The notes under the pieces are model-generated. The model had not been told where the DNA came from. It saw only the letters and a program-made list of their open reading frames with translations, and did not search any database. Of a DNA stretch of 64,000 nucleotides, positions 1-11,531 are shown in pieces. The number at the start of each line of letters is the position of its first letter. Positions within the stretch are counted from its first letter, which is position 1. Both the position numbers and the translations under genes were made by a program. Source of the DNA: Enterobacter kobei (lineage in GTDB: Bacteria > Pseudomonadota > Gammaproteobacteria > Enterobacterales > Enterobacteriaceae); NCBI RefSeq assembly GCF_001729765.1, contig NZ_CP017181.1, positions 868,001 through 932,000 on the forward strand, written 5' to 3'.

Positions 1-1
1 G

Positions 2-532
2 GGGTATTTCCAGAAGATGTGGGATGGGGTGATCTCGCGCTTCATTGAAGCGCTGCTGGCCTGCCCGTTTCTGATCATGGCGATCGCGCTGGGGGCATTT
101 TTAGGCCCAAGCCTGACCAACGCGATGATCGCCATTGGCCTTTCCGCGATGCCGATCTTCGCCCGTCTGACGCGTGGGCAGGTGATCGCCATCCGCAACG
201 AAGAGTACATCGACGGCGCGCGGGCGATTGGCCTGCCGGATCGCTGGATCATCATCAAATACGTGCTGCCCAACGTGATGTCACCGATCCTGGTGCAGGC
301 CACGCTGGCGATTGCCTCGGCGATTATCGCCGAAGCCAGCCTGTCGTTTTTAGGGTTGGGGCAGCAGCCGCCCAATCCGTCCTGGGGGTCAATGCTCAAC
401 ACCGCGAAAGGTTTTCTTGAGCAGGCGCCGTGGATGTCCGTTTTCCCCGGCGTGGCAATTTTCCTTGCCGTGCAGGGCTTTAATTTACTTGGCGACGGGC
501 TGCGCGATGCGCTCGATCCGCGCCACGACTAA
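2..532 (+). CDS. ABC transporter permease, DppC/OppC type (5' partial)
   Basis: This is the C-terminal 176 residues of an inner-membrane permease of a peptide/nickel-type ABC importer; the frame is open to the window edge, so the start is missing. Hydrophobic segments alternate with a cytoplasmic loop carrying an EAA motif (EYIDGARAIGLP), which docks on the ATPase in this family, followed by ASLSFLGLGQQPP, a typical DppC/DdpC ending region. The gamma-glutamyltransferase homologue begins 7 bp after the stop, so the two are probably co-transcribed and may handle peptides or gamma-glutamyl compounds together. The substrate cannot be told from this part. Confidence 0.9.
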   Translation, partial: GYFQKMWDGVISRFIEALLACPFLIMAIALGAFLGPSLTNAMIAIGLSAMPIFARLTRGQVIAIRNEEYIDGARAIGLPDRWIIIKYVLPNVMSPILVQATLAIASAIIAEASLSFLGLGQQPPNPSWGSMLNTAKGFLEQAPWMSVFPGVAIFLAVQGFNLLGDGLRDALDPRHD

Positions 533-538
533 GGAGTC

Positions 539-2143
539 ATGATGACCAAAGCGCTTGATTTTACGTCCGGTTACGAATCACGACGCCCGCCGATGATGGG
601 CCATAACGCCGTTGCCACTTCGCAACCGCTGGCGGCGCAGGCAGGAATGAAAATGCTGCAGCTGGGTGGTAATGCTGTTGATGCGGCGATTGCCACCGCG
701 ATGGCGCTGACGGTAGTCGAGCCGACCGGTAACGGGATCGGCAGTGATGCCTTTGCCATCGTCTGGGACGGTGAAAAACTTCACGGTCTGAACGCGTCGG
801 GGCGCTCACCGGCCAGCTGGCATGCAGATCTGTTTGCCGGAAAAACGGCGGTACCCGAAATCGGCTGGGACGCCGTGACCGTGCCCGGTGCGGTATCCGG
901 CTGGGTCGCACTGGCAGAGCGTTTCGGCACGCTGCCGCTGACCACGCTGGCGCAGCCCGCCATTGACTATGCGCGAAACGGTTTCCCGGTTTCGCCGCTG
1001 ATTGGCCATCTCTGGCTGCGCGGCTACAACAAACTGAAAGATCAGCCTGGCTTCAGCGCCTGCTTCGCGCCGGAAGGCCGCGCGCCGCGAGTGGGGGAGA
1101 TCTTCCGTAACCCGGCGCAGGCGAATTCGCTGGAACTGATAGCGAAAACCAACGGCGATGCGTTTTACCGCGGCGAGCTGGCGCAGAAAATTGCCGCCTT
1201 TGCCAAAGAACACGGCGCGCATTTGACGGCTGCAGATCTCGCCAGCCACCGCGTGGACTGGGTAGACATGCTGTCACGCGACTTCGCGGGTGGTTCGGTG
1301 CAGGAGCTGCCACCAAACGGCCAGGGGATCGCCACGCTGATTGCGCTGGGTATTCTGGAGCAGTGCGGCATCGAGCAGCATCATCCGGACTCCGTGCAGT
1401 CTCTGCATTTGTCCATTGAAGCGATGAAGCTGGCGCTGGCGGATCTCGACCGCTACGTGGCGGATGAAGATCATATGGCGTTCGCGGCCAAAGAGCTGCT
1501 GAGCGATCATTACCTGAAATCGCGTGCGGCGCTTATCAACCACGAAAGCGCCTCTGATTTTGTCTACGGTTCACCCACCCAGAGCGGTACGGTCTACATC
1601 AGCACTGCGGATGCCAGCGGGATGATGGTCTCCTTTATTCAGTCCAACTATATGGGGTTTGGTTCAGGGATTGTGGTGCCAGACACCGGGATTAGCCTGC
1701 AAAACCGGGGCTGTGGTTTTTCGCTGGATCCTAATCATCCGAACGCGCTGGCGGGCAGCAAGCGTCCGTTCCACACCATCATTCCGGGCTTTGCGATGGA
1801 CGGCAACGGCAAGCCGTTGATGTCCTTCGGCGTGATGGGCGGCCCGATGCAGGCGCAAGGACACATGCAGATGGCGCTGCGCATTATGCTGCACGGGCAA
1901 AACCCGCAGGCGGCGATTGACGCTCCGCGCTGGCGCGTGGTGCAGGGCAGGGAAGTGATCGTCGAATCAACCTTCGATCGCAATACTATCGCCGCGCTGC
2001 GCGAACGCGGACACCAGATCGTGGTGGAAGATCCGCTGCAGGATTATAACTTCGGCGGTGCGCAGGTGATTTATCGCCTTCCGGAAGGGCATTACGTGGC
2101 TGCGACGGAGAGCCGCAAAGACGGGCAGGCGTTGGTGAGTTAA
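539..2143 (+). CDS. gamma-glutamyltransferase family protein
   Basis: A 534-residue Ntn-hydrolase of the gamma-glutamyltranspeptidase family. These proenzymes cleave themselves before a Thr that becomes the nucleophile. Here the likely site is the Thr in SGTVYISTADASG (about residue 350), followed by the GFGSGIVV and GSKRPFHTIIP segments typical of the small subunit. The N-terminus has no evident signal peptide, unlike periplasmic Ggt, so a cytoplasmic YwrD-like enzyme is more likely. Two ATGs lie in tandem (539 and 542) after an AGGAGTC Shine-Dalgarno, so either may start. The ABC permease directly upstream suggests use of imported peptides; the substrate is unknown. Confidence 0.88.
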   Translation: MMTKALDFTSGYESRRPPMMGHNAVATSQPLAAQAGMKMLQLGGNAVDAAIATAMALTVVEPTGNGIGSDAFAIVWDGEKLHGLNASGRSPASWHADLFAGKTAVPEIGWDAVTVPGAVSGWVALAERFGTLPLTTLAQPAIDYARNGFPVSPLIGHLWLRGYNKLKDQPGFSACFAPEGRAPRVGEIFRNPAQANSLELIAKTNGDAFYRGELAQKIAAFAKEHGAHLTAADLASHRVDWVDMLSRDFAGGSVQELPPNGQGIATLIALGILEQCGIEQHHPDSVQSLHLSIEAMKLALADLDRYVADEDHMAFAAKELLSDHYLKSRAALINHESASDFVYGSPTQSGTVYISTADASGMMVSFIQSNYMGFGSGIVVPDTGISLQNRGCGFSLDPNHPNALAGSKRPFHTIIPGFAMDGNGKPLMSFGVMGGPMQAQGHMQMALRIMLHGQNPQAAIDAPRWRVVQGREVIVESTFDRNTIAALRERGHQIVVEDPLQDYNFGGAQVIYRLPEGHYVAATESRKDGQALVS

Positions 2144-2160
2144 ACGCGCGATCAACATTT

Positions 2161-2199
2161 GTAGGCCGGGTAAGGCGTAGCCGCCACCCGGCTTTTTTT
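2161..2199. repeat. REP/BIME-type palindrome
   Basis: GTAGGCCGGGTAAGGCGTAG followed by a complementary CCGCCACCCGGC arm and a T run. This is the usual enterobacterial REP sequence and lies between two convergent genes, where it can also act as a transcription terminator. Confidence 0.85.
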
Positions 2200-2968
2200 A
2201 CCCGATGCTAAACGGATCCGCATCCTGCCAGGCCGGAAACTTCTCCCGATACTCCTTCAGTGCGGTCAACGATAGCTCCGCATCAATTCGCGTTGCCTGA
2301 TGCGGCTCGGCAGTCGCAATAATCTCGCCCTGCGGATTTACCACCCGGCTGTCGCCGCGGTAGTGATGCCCGTTGCCATCCGTCCCCACACGGTTACAGC
2401 CCACCACATACGCCTGGTTCTCAATGGCGCGCGCCACCAGCAGCGACTGCCAGTGCAGCGAGCGCGGTGCTGGCCAGTTGGCGACATACAGCGCCAGGTC
2501 ATAATCGTTGCGGTTGCGCGACCACACCGGGAAGCGCAGGTCGTAGCAGACCAGCGGCAGAATGCGCCAGCCGCGCCACTCGAATACCACGCGCTCGTTA
2601 CCCGCTTCATAGTGATGATGCTCATCCGCCATGCGGAACAGGTGGCGTTTATCGTAAAAATGCACTTTCCCTTCCGGCTCAACCAGCAGAAAACGGTTCA
2701 CTGGCCCGCGCTCGGTTTGCAGGGCGGCACTACCCGCGATCAGCGCGTTTGTTTGCTGCGCTTTGGTATGCATCCAGGCGACCACGTCATCCTGAGGCAT
2801 TGATTGCTTAGCCGCTTCCATGGCGAAGCCGGTGGTGAACATCTCCGGCAGGACAATCACATCTCGTCCGGTAATCTCTTCCAGTTGACGATCAAAGTGG
2901 CGCAGGTTGGCAGGGCCATCCATCCACACTAAAGGTTGCTGCAAAATCGAAATCTTCAAACCCGGCAC
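2198..2968 (-). CDS. yafV: omega-amidase, nitrilase family
   Basis: A 256-residue carbon-nitrogen hydrolase. The Glu-Lys-Cys triad is visible as VLPEMFTTGF, YDKRHLF and LVCYDLRFP. Length and neighbours (fadE next door in the same orientation) match E. coli YafV, which hydrolyses alpha-ketoglutaramate or alpha-ketosuccinamate in amino-acid and methionine salvage. A strong terminator separates it from fadE, so it probably has its own promoter in the short gap. The protein looks complete and cytosolic. Confidence 0.93.
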   Translation of the reverse strand: MPGLKISILQQPLVWMDGPANLRHFDRQLEEITGRDVIVLPEMFTTGFAMEAAKQSMPQDDVVAWMHTKAQQTNALIAGSAALQTERGPVNRFLLVEPEGKVHFYDKRHLFRMADEHHHYEAGNERVVFEWRGWRILPLVCYDLRFPVWSRNRNDYDLALYVANWPAPRSLHWQSLLVARAIENQAYVVGCNRVGTDGNGHHYRGDSRVVNPQGEIIATAEPHQATRIDAELSLTALKEYREKFPAWQDADPFSIG

Positions 2969-3034
2969 GATACAGACTCCTCAAACGACCCCTTTTTGAC
3001 ACTGTAGCACGTCATTACGAGAAAATGTGGCAAT

Positions 3035-3060
3035 AAAAAACCCCGCGCGCGGCGGGGTTT
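3035..3060 (-). terminator. fadE intrinsic terminator
   Basis: On the minus strand a GC-rich CCCCGCC/GCGGGG hairpin is followed by six T residues directly after the fadE stop codon. Confidence 0.85.
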
Positions 3061-3076
3061 GTCAGAACGAAACGGG

Positions 3077-5521
3077 TTATGCCGCTTCAGGTTTACGGTG
3101 CTTCTCTGGCAGCTTTACCGGCTGTGTTGCCAGCTCGTCCGGTTCGAAATCATCGACGTTAATACTGCGCAGACGGCTCTCTTCGGCTTTCACCAGAATT
3201 GCTGCTTCTGCATTATCGATAATGCCACCTGACAGCGCCTGTTTCGCCAGTTCATCCAGACGGGTGAACGGCAGGTTTTTGCCCAGTTGTTTGCAGATCT
3301 TCTGATGAATTGGGTCGGCGGCCATTACATCAAGCAGCGCCTCTTCCAGCAGACCCACCGGGTTATGTGGCGTAGGGGCCAGGTACTGACCACGGCCGAT
3401 ACGGGAGCGTGTCGCGCTCGGTACCTGCAGGATTTTCGCCACTTTGTGGTCCAGCTTGTCGGACGGTGCCAGGTGGTGACGACCGGTCGGGAAGATCACC
3501 ACGCGCAGGGCGCCCGCAACAAAGCGGTTCGGGAAGTTCGCCAGCAGATCGTCAATCGCCTGTTCTGCCTGATACATCGCATCCTGAACGCCCCAGTGTA
3601 CCAGCGGCAGATCCGCTTCCTGACGCCCTTCGTCGTCGTAACGCTTCAGGACCGCAGACGCCAGGAAGATCTGGCTCAGCACATCCCCCAGACGGGCAGA
3701 TATACGCTCGCGACGCTTCAGGCTACCGCCGAGAACGGCCATGGAAACATCCGACAGCAGAGCCAGGTTGGCGCTCAGACGGTTCAGATGCTGATAATAG
3801 CGTTTGGTCGCATCACCGGTTGGCGTCGCGCTGGTAAGACCGCGCGTCAGGCCGAGCCAGAAGCTATGCACCTTGTTGCTACCCACATGACCGATATGTT
3901 TGAACAGCAGCTTATCGAAAGCATCCACGTCATTATTCTGCGCAGCGGCCATCTCTTCCAGCACGTACGGATGGCAGCGAATCGCCCCCTGACCGAAGAT
4001 CATCATGCTGCGGGTCAGGATGTTTGCCCCTTCCACGGTGATGGCAATCGGTGCGCCCTGATAGCCGCGCGCCAGGAAGTTGCCTTCGCCGAGCATAATG
4101 CCTTTACCGCCTGCGATATCCATCGCGTCAATGATCGACTGCTGCGCGCGGTGGGTACAGTGGTATTTCACAATCGCGGACAGCACGGCCGGTTTTTCGC
4201 CCAGCATAATGCCGTAGGTAATCAAAGATGCGGCGGCATCCATCACGTAGGCATTACCTGCGATACGCGCCAGCGGCTCTTCGATACCTTCCATCTTGCC
4301 AATGGAGATTTTGAACTGACGGCGGATGTGGGCGTATGCACCAATCCCCATCGCCACAGATTTCAGGCCACCGGTAGAGTTCGACGGCAGGGTAATGCCG
4401 CGGCCAACCGACAGACATTCCACCAGCATACGCCAGCCCTGACCGGCCATTTTCGGACCACCGATGATGTAATCAATCGGCACAAAGATGTCCTGACCGC
4501 GGGTTGGGCCGTTCTGGAACGGCACGTTCAGCGGGAAGTGACGGCGACCAATTTCAACGCCCGGGGTAGAGGTTGGGATCAGCGCACAGGTAATGCCCAG
4601 ATCTTCTTCGCCGCCCAGCAGTTTTTCCGGGTCAGAGAGCTTAAAGGCCAGACCCAGCACGGTGGCGATTGGCGCCAGGGTGATATAACGCTTGTTCCAG
4701 GTCAGGCGCATGCCCAGCACCTGCTCGCCCTGCCACTCGCCCATGCAGACCACGCCGGTATCCGGGATCGCGCCTGCATCGGAACCCGCTTCCGGGCTGG
4801 TCAGCGCGAAGCAGGGGATTTCCTGACCACGCGCAAGACGCGGCAGGTAGTGATCTTTCTGCTCTTCGGTACCGTAATGCTGCAGCAGTTCACCCGGGCC
4901 TAAGGAGTTAGGCACGCCAACGGTAATCGCCAGGATCCCGGATACGCCCGCCAGCTTTTGCAGGACGCGAGCCTGAGCGTAAGCGGAGAATTCCAGACCG
5001 CCATACTCTTTCTTGATGATCATCGCGAAGAAGCGATGTTCTTTCAGATACGCCCACAGCTCTGGCGGCAGATCGGCCATTTCATGGGTGATGGCAAAGT
5101 CGTTTGCCATGCGGCACGCCTCTTCCACCGGGCCGTCAATAAAGGCCTGCTCTTCAGCGGTCAGACGCGGCTGCGGATAGTTATGCAGCTTTTTCCAGTC
5201 CGGGTTGCCCTGGAACAGGTCGCCTTCCCACCAGGTGGTACCGGCATCAATCGCTTCTTTCTCAGTCCGCGACATTGGCGGCATCACTTTGCGGAAGCCT
5301 TTGAACACCGGCGCGGAGATCATCGACTTACGCATCGGGGTAAAGTTAAACGGCAGAAGAATGATGGCCAGCGGAACTAAAAGCCAGATATTCCACAGAC
5401 CAGCGACGCCAAGTGCAGCCGTCCAGGCCAGCAGAATCACACTACTCAGGAATAAACTGACGCGGTGATAGAACAACACACCGAGCAGTACAACAGTTGC
5501 GAGAATGCTCAAAATCATCAT
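3077..5521 (-). CDS. fadE: acyl-CoA dehydrogenase
   Basis: An 814-residue protein, the length of enterobacterial FadE, which makes the first oxidation of the beta-oxidation cycle (acyl-CoA to trans-2-enoyl-CoA) with FAD. The first 60 residues form hydrophobic segments that tether it to the inner membrane. The [12 protein letters not shown] and acyl-CoA dehydrogenase middle/C-terminal regions are recognisable, followed by the DUF1974-type C-terminal extension seen in FadE. A FadR operator lies just upstream of the start, so acyl-CoA-responsive repression is expected. A long reading frame on the opposite strand is a codon-bias shadow. Confidence 0.96.
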   Translation of the reverse strand: MMILSILATVVLLGVLFYHRVSLFLSSVILLAWTAALGVAGLWNIWLLVPLAIILLPFNFTPMRKSMISAPVFKGFRKVMPPMSRTEKEAIDAGTTWWEGDLFQGNPDWKKLHNYPQPRLTAEEQAFIDGPVEEACRMANDFAITHEMADLPPELWAYLKEHRFFAMIIKKEYGGLEFSAYAQARVLQKLAGVSGILAITVGVPNSLGPGELLQHYGTEEQKDHYLPRLARGQEIPCFALTSPEAGSDAGAIPDTGVVCMGEWQGEQVLGMRLTWNKRYITLAPIATVLGLAFKLSDPEKLLGGEEDLGITCALIPTSTPGVEIGRRHFPLNVPFQNGPTRGQDIFVPIDYIIGGPKMAGQGWRMLVECLSVGRGITLPSNSTGGLKSVAMGIGAYAHIRRQFKISIGKMEGIEEPLARIAGNAYVMDAAASLITYGIMLGEKPAVLSAIVKYHCTHRAQQSIIDAMDIAGGKGIMLGEGNFLARGYQGAPIAITVEGANILTRSMMIFGQGAIRCHPYVLEEMAAAQNNDVDAFDKLLFKHIGHVGSNKVHSFWLGLTRGLTSATPTGDATKRYYQHLNRLSANLALLSDVSMAVLGGSLKRRERISARLGDVLSQIFLASAVLKRYDDEGRQEADLPLVHWGVQDAMYQAEQAIDDLLANFPNRFVAGALRVVIFPTGRHHLAPSDKLDHKVAKILQVPSATRSRIGRGQYLAPTPHNPVGLLEEALLDVMAADPIHQKICKQLGKNLPFTRLDELAKQALSGGIIDNAEAAILVKAEESRLRSINVDDFEPDELATQPVKLPEKHRKPEAA

Positions 5522-5543
5522 AAAGAAAAGCTCCCTTGCTTGT

Positions 5544-5560
5544 AGGAGGTCTGACCACTT
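5544..5560. promoter_or_regulatory. FadR operator upstream of fadE
   Basis: Read on the minus strand the site is AAGTGGTCAGACCTCCT, close to the FadR consensus (TGGTCNGACC core intact). It lies about 23-39 bp before the fadE start codon, where FadR binding would block expression until long-chain acyl-CoA is present. Confidence 0.75.
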
Positions 5561-5760
5561 GTGATGATATGGTTGTAGTTGATGTTATTTCCTTTAGCAA
5601 TGTGTTTACAAAATAATTACAACCGGGCTCACATTGTTCGTGTTTTCGCCGGCACGAAAAAGCAAAACGCCGGAGGATTCGCATGGCTTTAGCTTCTCGC
5701 TTTTCCCGCTATCCGGTACACTCCACTGTGTTATTTCATCAATACTGAAGGATTATCCTC

Positions 5761-6339
5761 ATGTACCAGGATCTTATTCGTAACGAACTGAACGAAGCGG
5801 CGGAAACGCTGGCTAACTTTCTGAAAGATGATGCCAACATTCACGCTATTCAGCGCGCGGCGGTCCTGCTGGCCGACAGCTTTAAAGCGGGCGGCAAAGT
5901 GCTCTCCTGCGGTAACGGTGGTTCCCACTGTGATGCCATGCACTTTGCAGAAGAGCTGACCGGACGCTATCGCGAAAACCGTCCGGGCTACCCGGCGATT
6001 GCGATTTCCGACGTCAGCCACATCTCCTGCGTAGGCAATGACTTCGGTTACGACCACATCTTTTCCCGCTACGTTGAAGCGGTAGGTCGTGAAGGCGACG
6101 TGCTGCTGGGCATTTCGACCTCCGGTAACTCCGCTAACGTGATCAAAGCGATCGCTGCCGCGCGTGAAAAAGGGATGAAAGTCATCACCCTGACCGGTAA
6201 AGATGGCGGTAAGATGGACGGTACGGCGGATGTCGAAATTCGCGTTCCGCACTTCGGTTATGCTGACCGTATTCAGGAAATTCACATCAAAGTGATCCAT
6301 ATCCTGATCCAGCTGATCGAAAAAGAGATGGTTAAGTAA
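5761..6339 (+). CDS. gmhA: sedoheptulose-7-phosphate isomerase
   Basis: A 192-residue SIS-domain protein, the length of GmhA (LpcA). It converts sedoheptulose 7-phosphate to D-glycero-manno-heptose 7-phosphate, the first step towards the LPS inner-core heptose. The [17 protein letters not shown] segment carries the phosphate-binding serine and the metal/catalytic Glu. STSGNSANV is the SIS phosphate loop, and EIHIKVIH near the C-terminus supplies the catalytic His. Divergent from fadE with a 239-bp gap; a GGGGGC/GCCCCC hairpin without a T run follows before yafJ. Confidence 0.96.
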   Translation: MYQDLIRNELNEAAETLANFLKDDANIHAIQRAAVLLADSFKAGGKVLSCGNGGSHCDAMHFAEELTGRYRENRPGYPAIAISDVSHISCVGNDFGYDHIFSRYVEAVGREGDVLLGISTSGNSANVIKAIAAAREKGMKVITLTGKDGGKMDGTADVEIRVPHFGYADRIQEIHIKVIHILIQLIEKEMVK

Positions 6340-6385
6340 GACTTCGCTGGGGGCACTCTTGCCCCCGCTGTTGTGGAGGTGATGT

Positions 6386-7153
6386 ATGTGCGAACTGCTC
6401 GGGATGAGCGCCAATGTGCCAACCGATATCTGCTTTAGTTTCACCGGGCTGGTGCAGCGCGGTGGAGGAACTGGGCCGCATAAAGACGGCTGGGGCATTA
6501 CCTTCTACGAAGGCAAAGGGTGTCGCACGTTCAAAGATCCACAGCCCAGCTATAACTCACCGATTGCCAAACTGGTGCAGGACTATCCCATCAAGTCCCG
6601 CTCGGTGATTGCGCATATCCGTCAGGCAAACCGCGGCGAAGTGGCGCTGGAAAATACCCATCCGTTTACCCGTGAACTGTGGGGGCGAAACTGGACCTAC
6701 GCGCACAACGGGCAACTGACGGGCTATAAGTCGCTGGAGACGGGGAATTTCCGCCCGGTCGGCGAAACGGATAGCGAAAAAGCCTTCTGCTGGCTACTGC
6801 ACAAGCTGACGGAACGTTATCCTCGTACGCCCGGCAACATGACCGCCGTGTTTAAATACATCGCGACGCTGGCATCCGAGCTACGTGAAAAAGGCGTGTT
6901 TAACATGCTGCTGTCAGACGGACGCTATGTCATGGCGTTCTGTTCGACGAACCTGTTCTGGATCACGCGCCGTGCGCCGTTTGGCGTTGCAAAGCTGCTC
7001 GATCAGGATGTGGAGATAGACTTTCAGAAAGAGACCACACCGAACGATGTGGTCACAGTCATTGCGACGCAGCCGCTGACGGGCAACGAAGCCTGGCAAA
7101 AGATCATGCCAGGCGAGTGGGTGCTATTTTGTCTCGGGGACCGTGTAATTTGA
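6386..7153 (+). CDS. yafJ: class II glutamine amidotransferase YafJ
   Basis: A 255-residue protein starting MCEL, with Cys2 exposed after Met removal as the Ntn nucleophile of class II glutamine amidotransferases. The glutamine-site residues follow in [16 protein letters not shown] and AHNGQLTG. No synthase domain is attached, as in E. coli YafJ and relatives, whose acceptor substrate is not established. It starts 46 bp after gmhA and overlaps the 3' end of yafK by 30 bp, tail to tail. Confidence 0.92.
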   Translation: MCELLGMSANVPTDICFSFTGLVQRGGGTGPHKDGWGITFYEGKGCRTFKDPQPSYNSPIAKLVQDYPIKSRSVIAHIRQANRGEVALENTHPFTRELWGRNWTYAHNGQLTGYKSLETGNFRPVGETDSEKAFCWLLHKLTERYPRTPGNMTAVFKYIATLASELREKGVFNMLLSDGRYVMAFCSTNLFWITRRAPFGVAKLLDQDVEIDFQKETTPNDVVTVIATQPLTGNEAWQKIMPGEWVLFCLGDRVI

Positions 7154-7864
7154 CGCCAGCTGTGGATGGACGACTTCGTGGCTCAGCGGTTTGCTGACCA
7201 CGTAACGGCCATCTACGATAGAAACCACAGGCGGCTTGTGGGTCTGCTCAAAGTAGTCGTAACCCGGCTTCAGCTGTTTCCAGAAATCGGCGTAATAGGA
7301 GTACTTATGGCGGGCCATGTTGGCATCCGTCATACGGAACGGATAAATGCTGACCTGAACGTTAGGCTGCCCGAACACCAGCGCGCCTGTTACGAACTGG
7401 AAAATTTCATCAATGCCGGCATCGGTCATCGCATAACAGCCGATAGACACGCAGGCACCGTGGATCATCAGGTATTTCCCTTCATAACCGTGAGCACGGT
7501 CATAGGCATTGGGGAAACCGATGTTAATGGCTTTATAGAAGCGGCTGTCCGGTTTGAGCTGGCTACGCTGAACGTTATAAAACCCTTCCGGACTTTTAAA
7601 ATCACCCTGGCGCTGTTTTGGCCCCAGCCCGCCGGAGTAATTACAAATTTTGTAGCTATCAAGCAGCTGATATGTCTCGCCCATTTTCACAAATAGATCG
7701 AGCGTGCGTTCTTCCTTGAAGATTTGAATATAAACCGGCGATCCCATTAACTGCTGTTTATATTCTTTGCTGATCGGCGTCGTGGAGCTGTTGCTGCTGA
7801 GCAGCCCGGCAAACGACATGCACGGAATCAGAAGCATCGCAATGAACAATGCGATTTTACGCAT
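7124..7864 (-). CDS. yafK: YafK, L,D-transpeptidase-fold Lpp-peptidoglycan amidase
   Basis: A 246-residue exported protein with a signal peptide ([19 protein letters not shown]). The YkuD/L,D-transpeptidase core has the catalytic [14 protein letters not shown] motif (His plus S/TxGC). Its E. coli counterpart YafK (DpaA/LdtF) detaches Braun lipoprotein from peptidoglycan instead of cross-linking it. The start is supported by AAGGAACT upstream of the ATG. The following 298 bp up to nqrA hold only divergent promoter sequence. Confidence 0.93.
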   Translation of the reverse strand: MRKIALFIAMLLIPCMSFAGLLSSNSSTTPISKEYKQQLMGSPVYIQIFKEERTLDLFVKMGETYQLLDSYKICNYSGGLGPKQRQGDFKSPEGFYNVQRSQLKPDSRFYKAINIGFPNAYDRAHGYEGKYLMIHGACVSIGCYAMTDAGIDEIFQFVTGALVFGQPNVQVSIYPFRMTDANMARHKYSYYADFWKQLKPGYDYFEQTHKPPVVSIVDGRYVVSKPLSHEVVHPQLASNYTVPETK

Positions 7865-8162
7865 ACTACAAGTTCCTTGATAAAACGTAGACCAACTTGC
7901 CAGGGCGGCAAAAGAGACCCAAAATCAGATTATTCTGTTAGGAGCGCTCACATTAGCACCGCTATAGATTTTCGCAAGAGTCGGGCGATGAGTTTACAAA
8001 TTAGTTTTACTTTATAAACCATCAAAATCACGCTGGCTCCAGGAACTTTGCGTATTAGCTCGCAATTTGGCGCACCCGCAGGCGGATCCCCTGCCCGTGA
8101 GAAGGGGAAAATGGTACACTTCGCGCCCACTGGATTGTTGTTTATGGAAACCTGCTAACCAC

Positions 8163-9506
8163 ATGTTTAAAATAAAAAAAGGACTTAATCTGCCGATTGC
8201 AGGCGTGCCCGAGCAGCACGTTTCGCCCGGTGCAAGTGTCCGTCATGTCGCCATCGTCGGCGACGATTATCTGGGAATGCGCCCCTCTATGCTGGTTCAG
8301 GAGGGCGATCGCGTTATCAAAGGGCAGGCGCTCTTTGAGGATAAAAAAAATCCCGGCGTGCTGTTCACTGCTCCCGCCAGCGGCACCGTTGTGGCTATCA
8401 ATCGTGGCGAGCGCCGTGTCCTTCAGTCGGTGGTGATCCGCATTGAAGGCGATGAACAGCGTGAGTTTGCCCATTACGACGCCGCAGAACTCGCGTCGCT
8501 TAGCCGGGAAACTGTGCAGGCTCAACTGCTGGCATCCGGTTTGTGGACGGCACTTCGCACGCGTCCTTTCAGCAAATCCCCCGCTCCTGATACGGCCCCG
8601 GCTGCCATATTCGTGACGGCCATCGACACCAACCCGCTCAGCGCAGACCCGCAGCCCGTTATTCTGGCGCAGCGTAAAGCCTTCGATGCCGGGCTGACGG
8701 TTTTAACGCGCCTGACGCCCGGAAAAGTTCACGTCTGCCAGGCCGGCGGTGGCAAGCTTGGCGGCCATCCGCAGGGGCAGGTCACGTTTAATGAATTTTC
8801 GGGTCCACATCCGGCTGGGCTGGTCGGCACCCATATTCACTTCCTTGAGCCGGTGAGTCTGAAAAAACAGGTCTGGCATCTTAATTATCAGGACGTCATT
8901 GCCATTGGTAAGCTCTTTACCACTGGCGTTCTCTGCGCTGAACGGGTCATCGCTATCGGCGGTCCGCAGGCTGCAAACCCGCGCCTGGTAAAAACGCTTC
9001 TGGGAGCCGATCTTAATGACCTGCTTTCCGGGGAAACGAAAGAGGGTGAAAACCGCCTGATTTCCGGTTCAGTACTCAGTGGGCGCCGCGCAGTTGATGC
9101 GCATGCGTACCTGGGCCGTTTCCATCTTCAGGTGAGCGTTGTGCAGGAAGGGCGTGAGAAAGAGCTGTTCGGCTGGGTGCTGCCGGGTGCAGAGAAATAC
9201 TCCGTGACCCGCACTACGCTGGGTCACTTCCTGCGTCATAAGCTCTTTAATTTCTCCACCAGCACGAACGGCGGTGAGCGCGCAATGGTCCCGATTGGCA
9301 ACTACGAACGCGTGATGCCGCTGGACATTCTGCCCACCGTGCTGCTGCGCGATCTCCTTGCCGGTGATACCGACGGCGCGCAGGCGCTGGGCTGTCTCGA
9401 GCTGGATGAAGAAGATTTGGCGCTGTGTACCTATGTGTGTCCAGGTAAATACGAATATGGACCCGTATTGCGCGAGGTGTTAACCCGCATTGAGCAGGAA
9501 GGATAA
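8163..9506 (+). CDS. nqrA: Na+-translocating NADH:quinone reductase subunit A
   Basis: A 447-residue protein from [12 protein letters not shown], the canonical NqrA length and opening; an in-frame ATG 96 bp upstream lacks a fitting homologous N-terminus. NqrA is the peripheral cytoplasmic subunit of the six-subunit Na+ pump that couples NADH oxidation to ubiquinone reduction. It opens an unbroken seven-gene operon with nqrB-F and nqrM; spacings are 2 bp or overlaps. The operon position between yafK and dinB is as in Klebsiella-like genomes. Confidence 0.97.
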   Translation: MFKIKKGLNLPIAGVPEQHVSPGASVRHVAIVGDDYLGMRPSMLVQEGDRVIKGQALFEDKKNPGVLFTAPASGTVVAINRGERRVLQSVVIRIEGDEQREFAHYDAAELASLSRETVQAQLLASGLWTALRTRPFSKSPAPDTAPAAIFVTAIDTNPLSADPQPVILAQRKAFDAGLTVLTRLTPGKVHVCQAGGGKLGGHPQGQVTFNEFSGPHPAGLVGTHIHFLEPVSLKKQVWHLNYQDVIAIGKLFTTGVLCAERVIAIGGPQAANPRLVKTLLGADLNDLLSGETKEGENRLISGSVLSGRRAVDAHAYLGRFHLQVSVVQEGREKELFGWVLPGAEKYSVTRTTLGHFLRHKLFNFSTSTNGGERAMVPIGNYERVMPLDILPTVLLRDLLAGDTDGAQALGCLELDEEDLALCTYVCPGKYEYGPVLREVLTRIEQEG

Positions 9507-9508
9507 CG

Positions 9509-10744
9509 ATGGGCTTAAAACACCTCTTTGAAAAAATAGAGCCGCATTTTACCGAGGGTAAACTGAAGAAGTACTACCCGCTGTACGAAGCGACGACGAC
9601 CATTTTCTACACGCCGGGTCTGGTGACGAAAGGGGCGGCGCACGTTCGCGATGCCATCGACCTGAAACGCATGATGATCCTGGTGTGGTTTGCGGTCTTC
9701 CCGGCCATGTTCTGGGGTATGTACAACGTGGGTCTGCAAACCATTCCGGCGCTGCATCATCTCTATGATGCGCAGCAGCTGGCGCAGGTCATTCAGTCTG
9801 ACTGGCACTACCGCCTGGCACAGTCGTTAGGCGTGAGCTTCGCGGCGGACGCGGGCTGGCTCAGCATGATGACGCTGGGGGCGGTATTCTTCCTGCCGAT
9901 TTATATGACTGTCTTTATCGTGGGCGGTTTCTGGGAAGTGCTGTTCGCCATCATCCGCAAACACGAGATTAACGAGGGCTTCTTTGTTACCTCTATCCTG
10001 TTTGCGCTGATTGTGCCACCTACGCTGCCACTCTGGCAGGCGGCGTTGGGGATAAGCTTTGGCGTCGTGATTGCCAAAGAGATCTTCGGCGGGACCGGGC
10101 GTAACTTCCTGAACCCGGCGCTGGCGGGGCGTGCGTTCCTGTTCTTTGCCTACCCGGCGCAGATCTCAGGTGACCTGGTGTGGACGGCTGCGGACGGTTT
10201 CTCTGGTGCGACCCCCCTTTCCCAGTGGGCGGCAGGCGGCGGTGAAACGCTGGTCAATAATGCGACCGGCCAGCCGGTGACCTGGTTTGATGCGTTTATT
10301 GGCAACATCCCGGGCTCCATCGGGGAAGTGTCTACCCTGATGATTTTGCTCGGTGGGGCGATCATTCTCTTTGGTCGCGTGGCCTCCTGGCGCATCGTCG
10401 CAGGCGTGATGCTCGGGATGGTGCTTACTGCCACCCTGTTCAATCTCATTGGTTCAAACACGAACCCGATGTTCTCTATGCCGTGGTACTGGCACCTTGT
10501 GCTGGGCGGTTTTGCGTTTGGCATGATGTTCATGGCCACCGATCCCGTCTCAGCCTCGTTTACCGACAGAGGTAAATGGTGTTACGGCGCGCTCATTGGG
10601 GTGATGTGTGTATTGATTCGCGTGGTCAACCCGGCCTATCCGGAAGGGATGATGTTGGCCATTCTGTTTGCCAATCTGTTTGCGCCGCTGTTCGACTATC
10701 TGGTCGTGCGCGCCAACATTAAGCGGAGGAAGGCGCGTGGCTGA
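9509..10744 (+). CDS. nqrB: Na+-NQR subunit B
   Basis: A 411-residue integral membrane subunit with about ten hydrophobic spans. The FSGATPLSQ sequence contains the SGAT motif whose Thr is covalently flavinylated with FMN in this family. The subunit also binds riboflavin and lines the sodium path according to NQR structures. It ends 8 bp inside nqrC, which implies translational coupling. Confidence 0.97.
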   Translation: MGLKHLFEKIEPHFTEGKLKKYYPLYEATTTIFYTPGLVTKGAAHVRDAIDLKRMMILVWFAVFPAMFWGMYNVGLQTIPALHHLYDAQQLAQVIQSDWHYRLAQSLGVSFAADAGWLSMMTLGAVFFLPIYMTVFIVGGFWEVLFAIIRKHEINEGFFVTSILFALIVPPTLPLWQAALGISFGVVIAKEIFGGTGRNFLNPALAGRAFLFFAYPAQISGDLVWTAADGFSGATPLSQWAAGGGETLVNNATGQPVTWFDAFIGNIPGSIGEVSTLMILLGGAIILFGRVASWRIVAGVMLGMVLTATLFNLIGSNTNPMFSMPWYWHLVLGGFAFGMMFMATDPVSASFTDRGKWCYGALIGVMCVLIRVVNPAYPEGMMLAILFANLFAPLFDYLVVRANIKRRKARG

Positions 10745-11531
10745 AGTCAAAAATAACGACAGCATCAGCAAAACATTGCTGGTGGTTCTGGTGCTTTGCC
10801 TGGTCTGTTCCATTGTCGTCGCCGGTTCTGCCGTCGGGTTAAAACCGCTGCAGCAGGAGCAACGGGCGCTGGATAAACAGCGTAACATCCTGGCCGTGGC
10901 CGGGCTGATGCAGGAAGGCATGACGAAGGACGACGTCTCAGCCGTGTTTGCTGAACGCATTACCGCACGGCTGGTGAATTTAAAAACCGGTGAACTGATG
11001 GATAAAGACCCGGCGAAATATAACCAGGCGCTGGCGCTGAAAGATCCGCAGATGAGCACTTCGCTTGATGCCTCTCAGGATCCGGCAGGGATTAAGCGCC
11101 GCAGCAATATTGCGGAGATTTATCTCGTTCGTGACGAGCAAAAACGCGTGCAGGAAGTGGTTTTACCCATCTATGGTAACGGCTTGTGGTCAATGATGTA
11201 CGCCTTTGTGGCGCTGGACACCGATGGCCGCACGGTCAAAGGCATTACTTATTATGATCAGGGCGAAACGCCGGGGCTGGGTGGCGAAGTTGAGAACCCT
11301 AACTGGCGTGCGCAGTTTGTCGGTAAAAAAGTACTCGACGATAACGGTCAGCCTGCGCTTAAGGTGGTGAAAGGGGGCGCGCGTCCCGGTGATGACTTCG
11401 CCGTTGACGGCCTTTCCGGGGCCACGCTCACCTCTAACGGTGTGCAGCACAGTTTTGATTTCTGGATGGGTGAACTGGGCTTTGGTCCCTTCCTGAAAAA
11501 CGTACGTGAAGGAGCGCTAAACAATGGCTGA
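10737..11531 (+). CDS. nqrC: Na+-NQR subunit C
   Basis: A 264-residue subunit starting at GTG 10737, preceded by GCGGAGGAAG; this start gives the standard [13 protein letters not shown] opening. One N-terminal membrane segment leads to a periplasmic domain. [13 protein letters not shown] near residue 225 is the flavinylation motif whose second Thr carries FMN. It overlaps nqrD by 8 bp. Confidence 0.96.
   Translation: MAEVKNNDSISKTLLVVLVLCLVCSIVVAGSAVGLKPLQQEQRALDKQRNILAVAGLMQEGMTKDDVSAVFAERITARLVNLKTGELMDKDPAKYNQALALKDPQMSTSLDASQDPAGIKRRSNIAEIYLVRDEQKRVQEVVLPIYGNGLWSMMYAFVALDTDGRTVKGITYYDQGETPGLGGEVENPNWRAQFVGKKVLDDNGQPALKVVKGGARPGDDFAVDGLSGATLTSNGVQHSFDFWMGELGFGPFLKNVREGALNNG

Noticed and set aside
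3287..4903. Long plus-strand reading frame opposite fadE
   Set aside because: It is a shadow of fadE codon bias, with a His/Arg/Gln-rich product of no family and no ribosome site.
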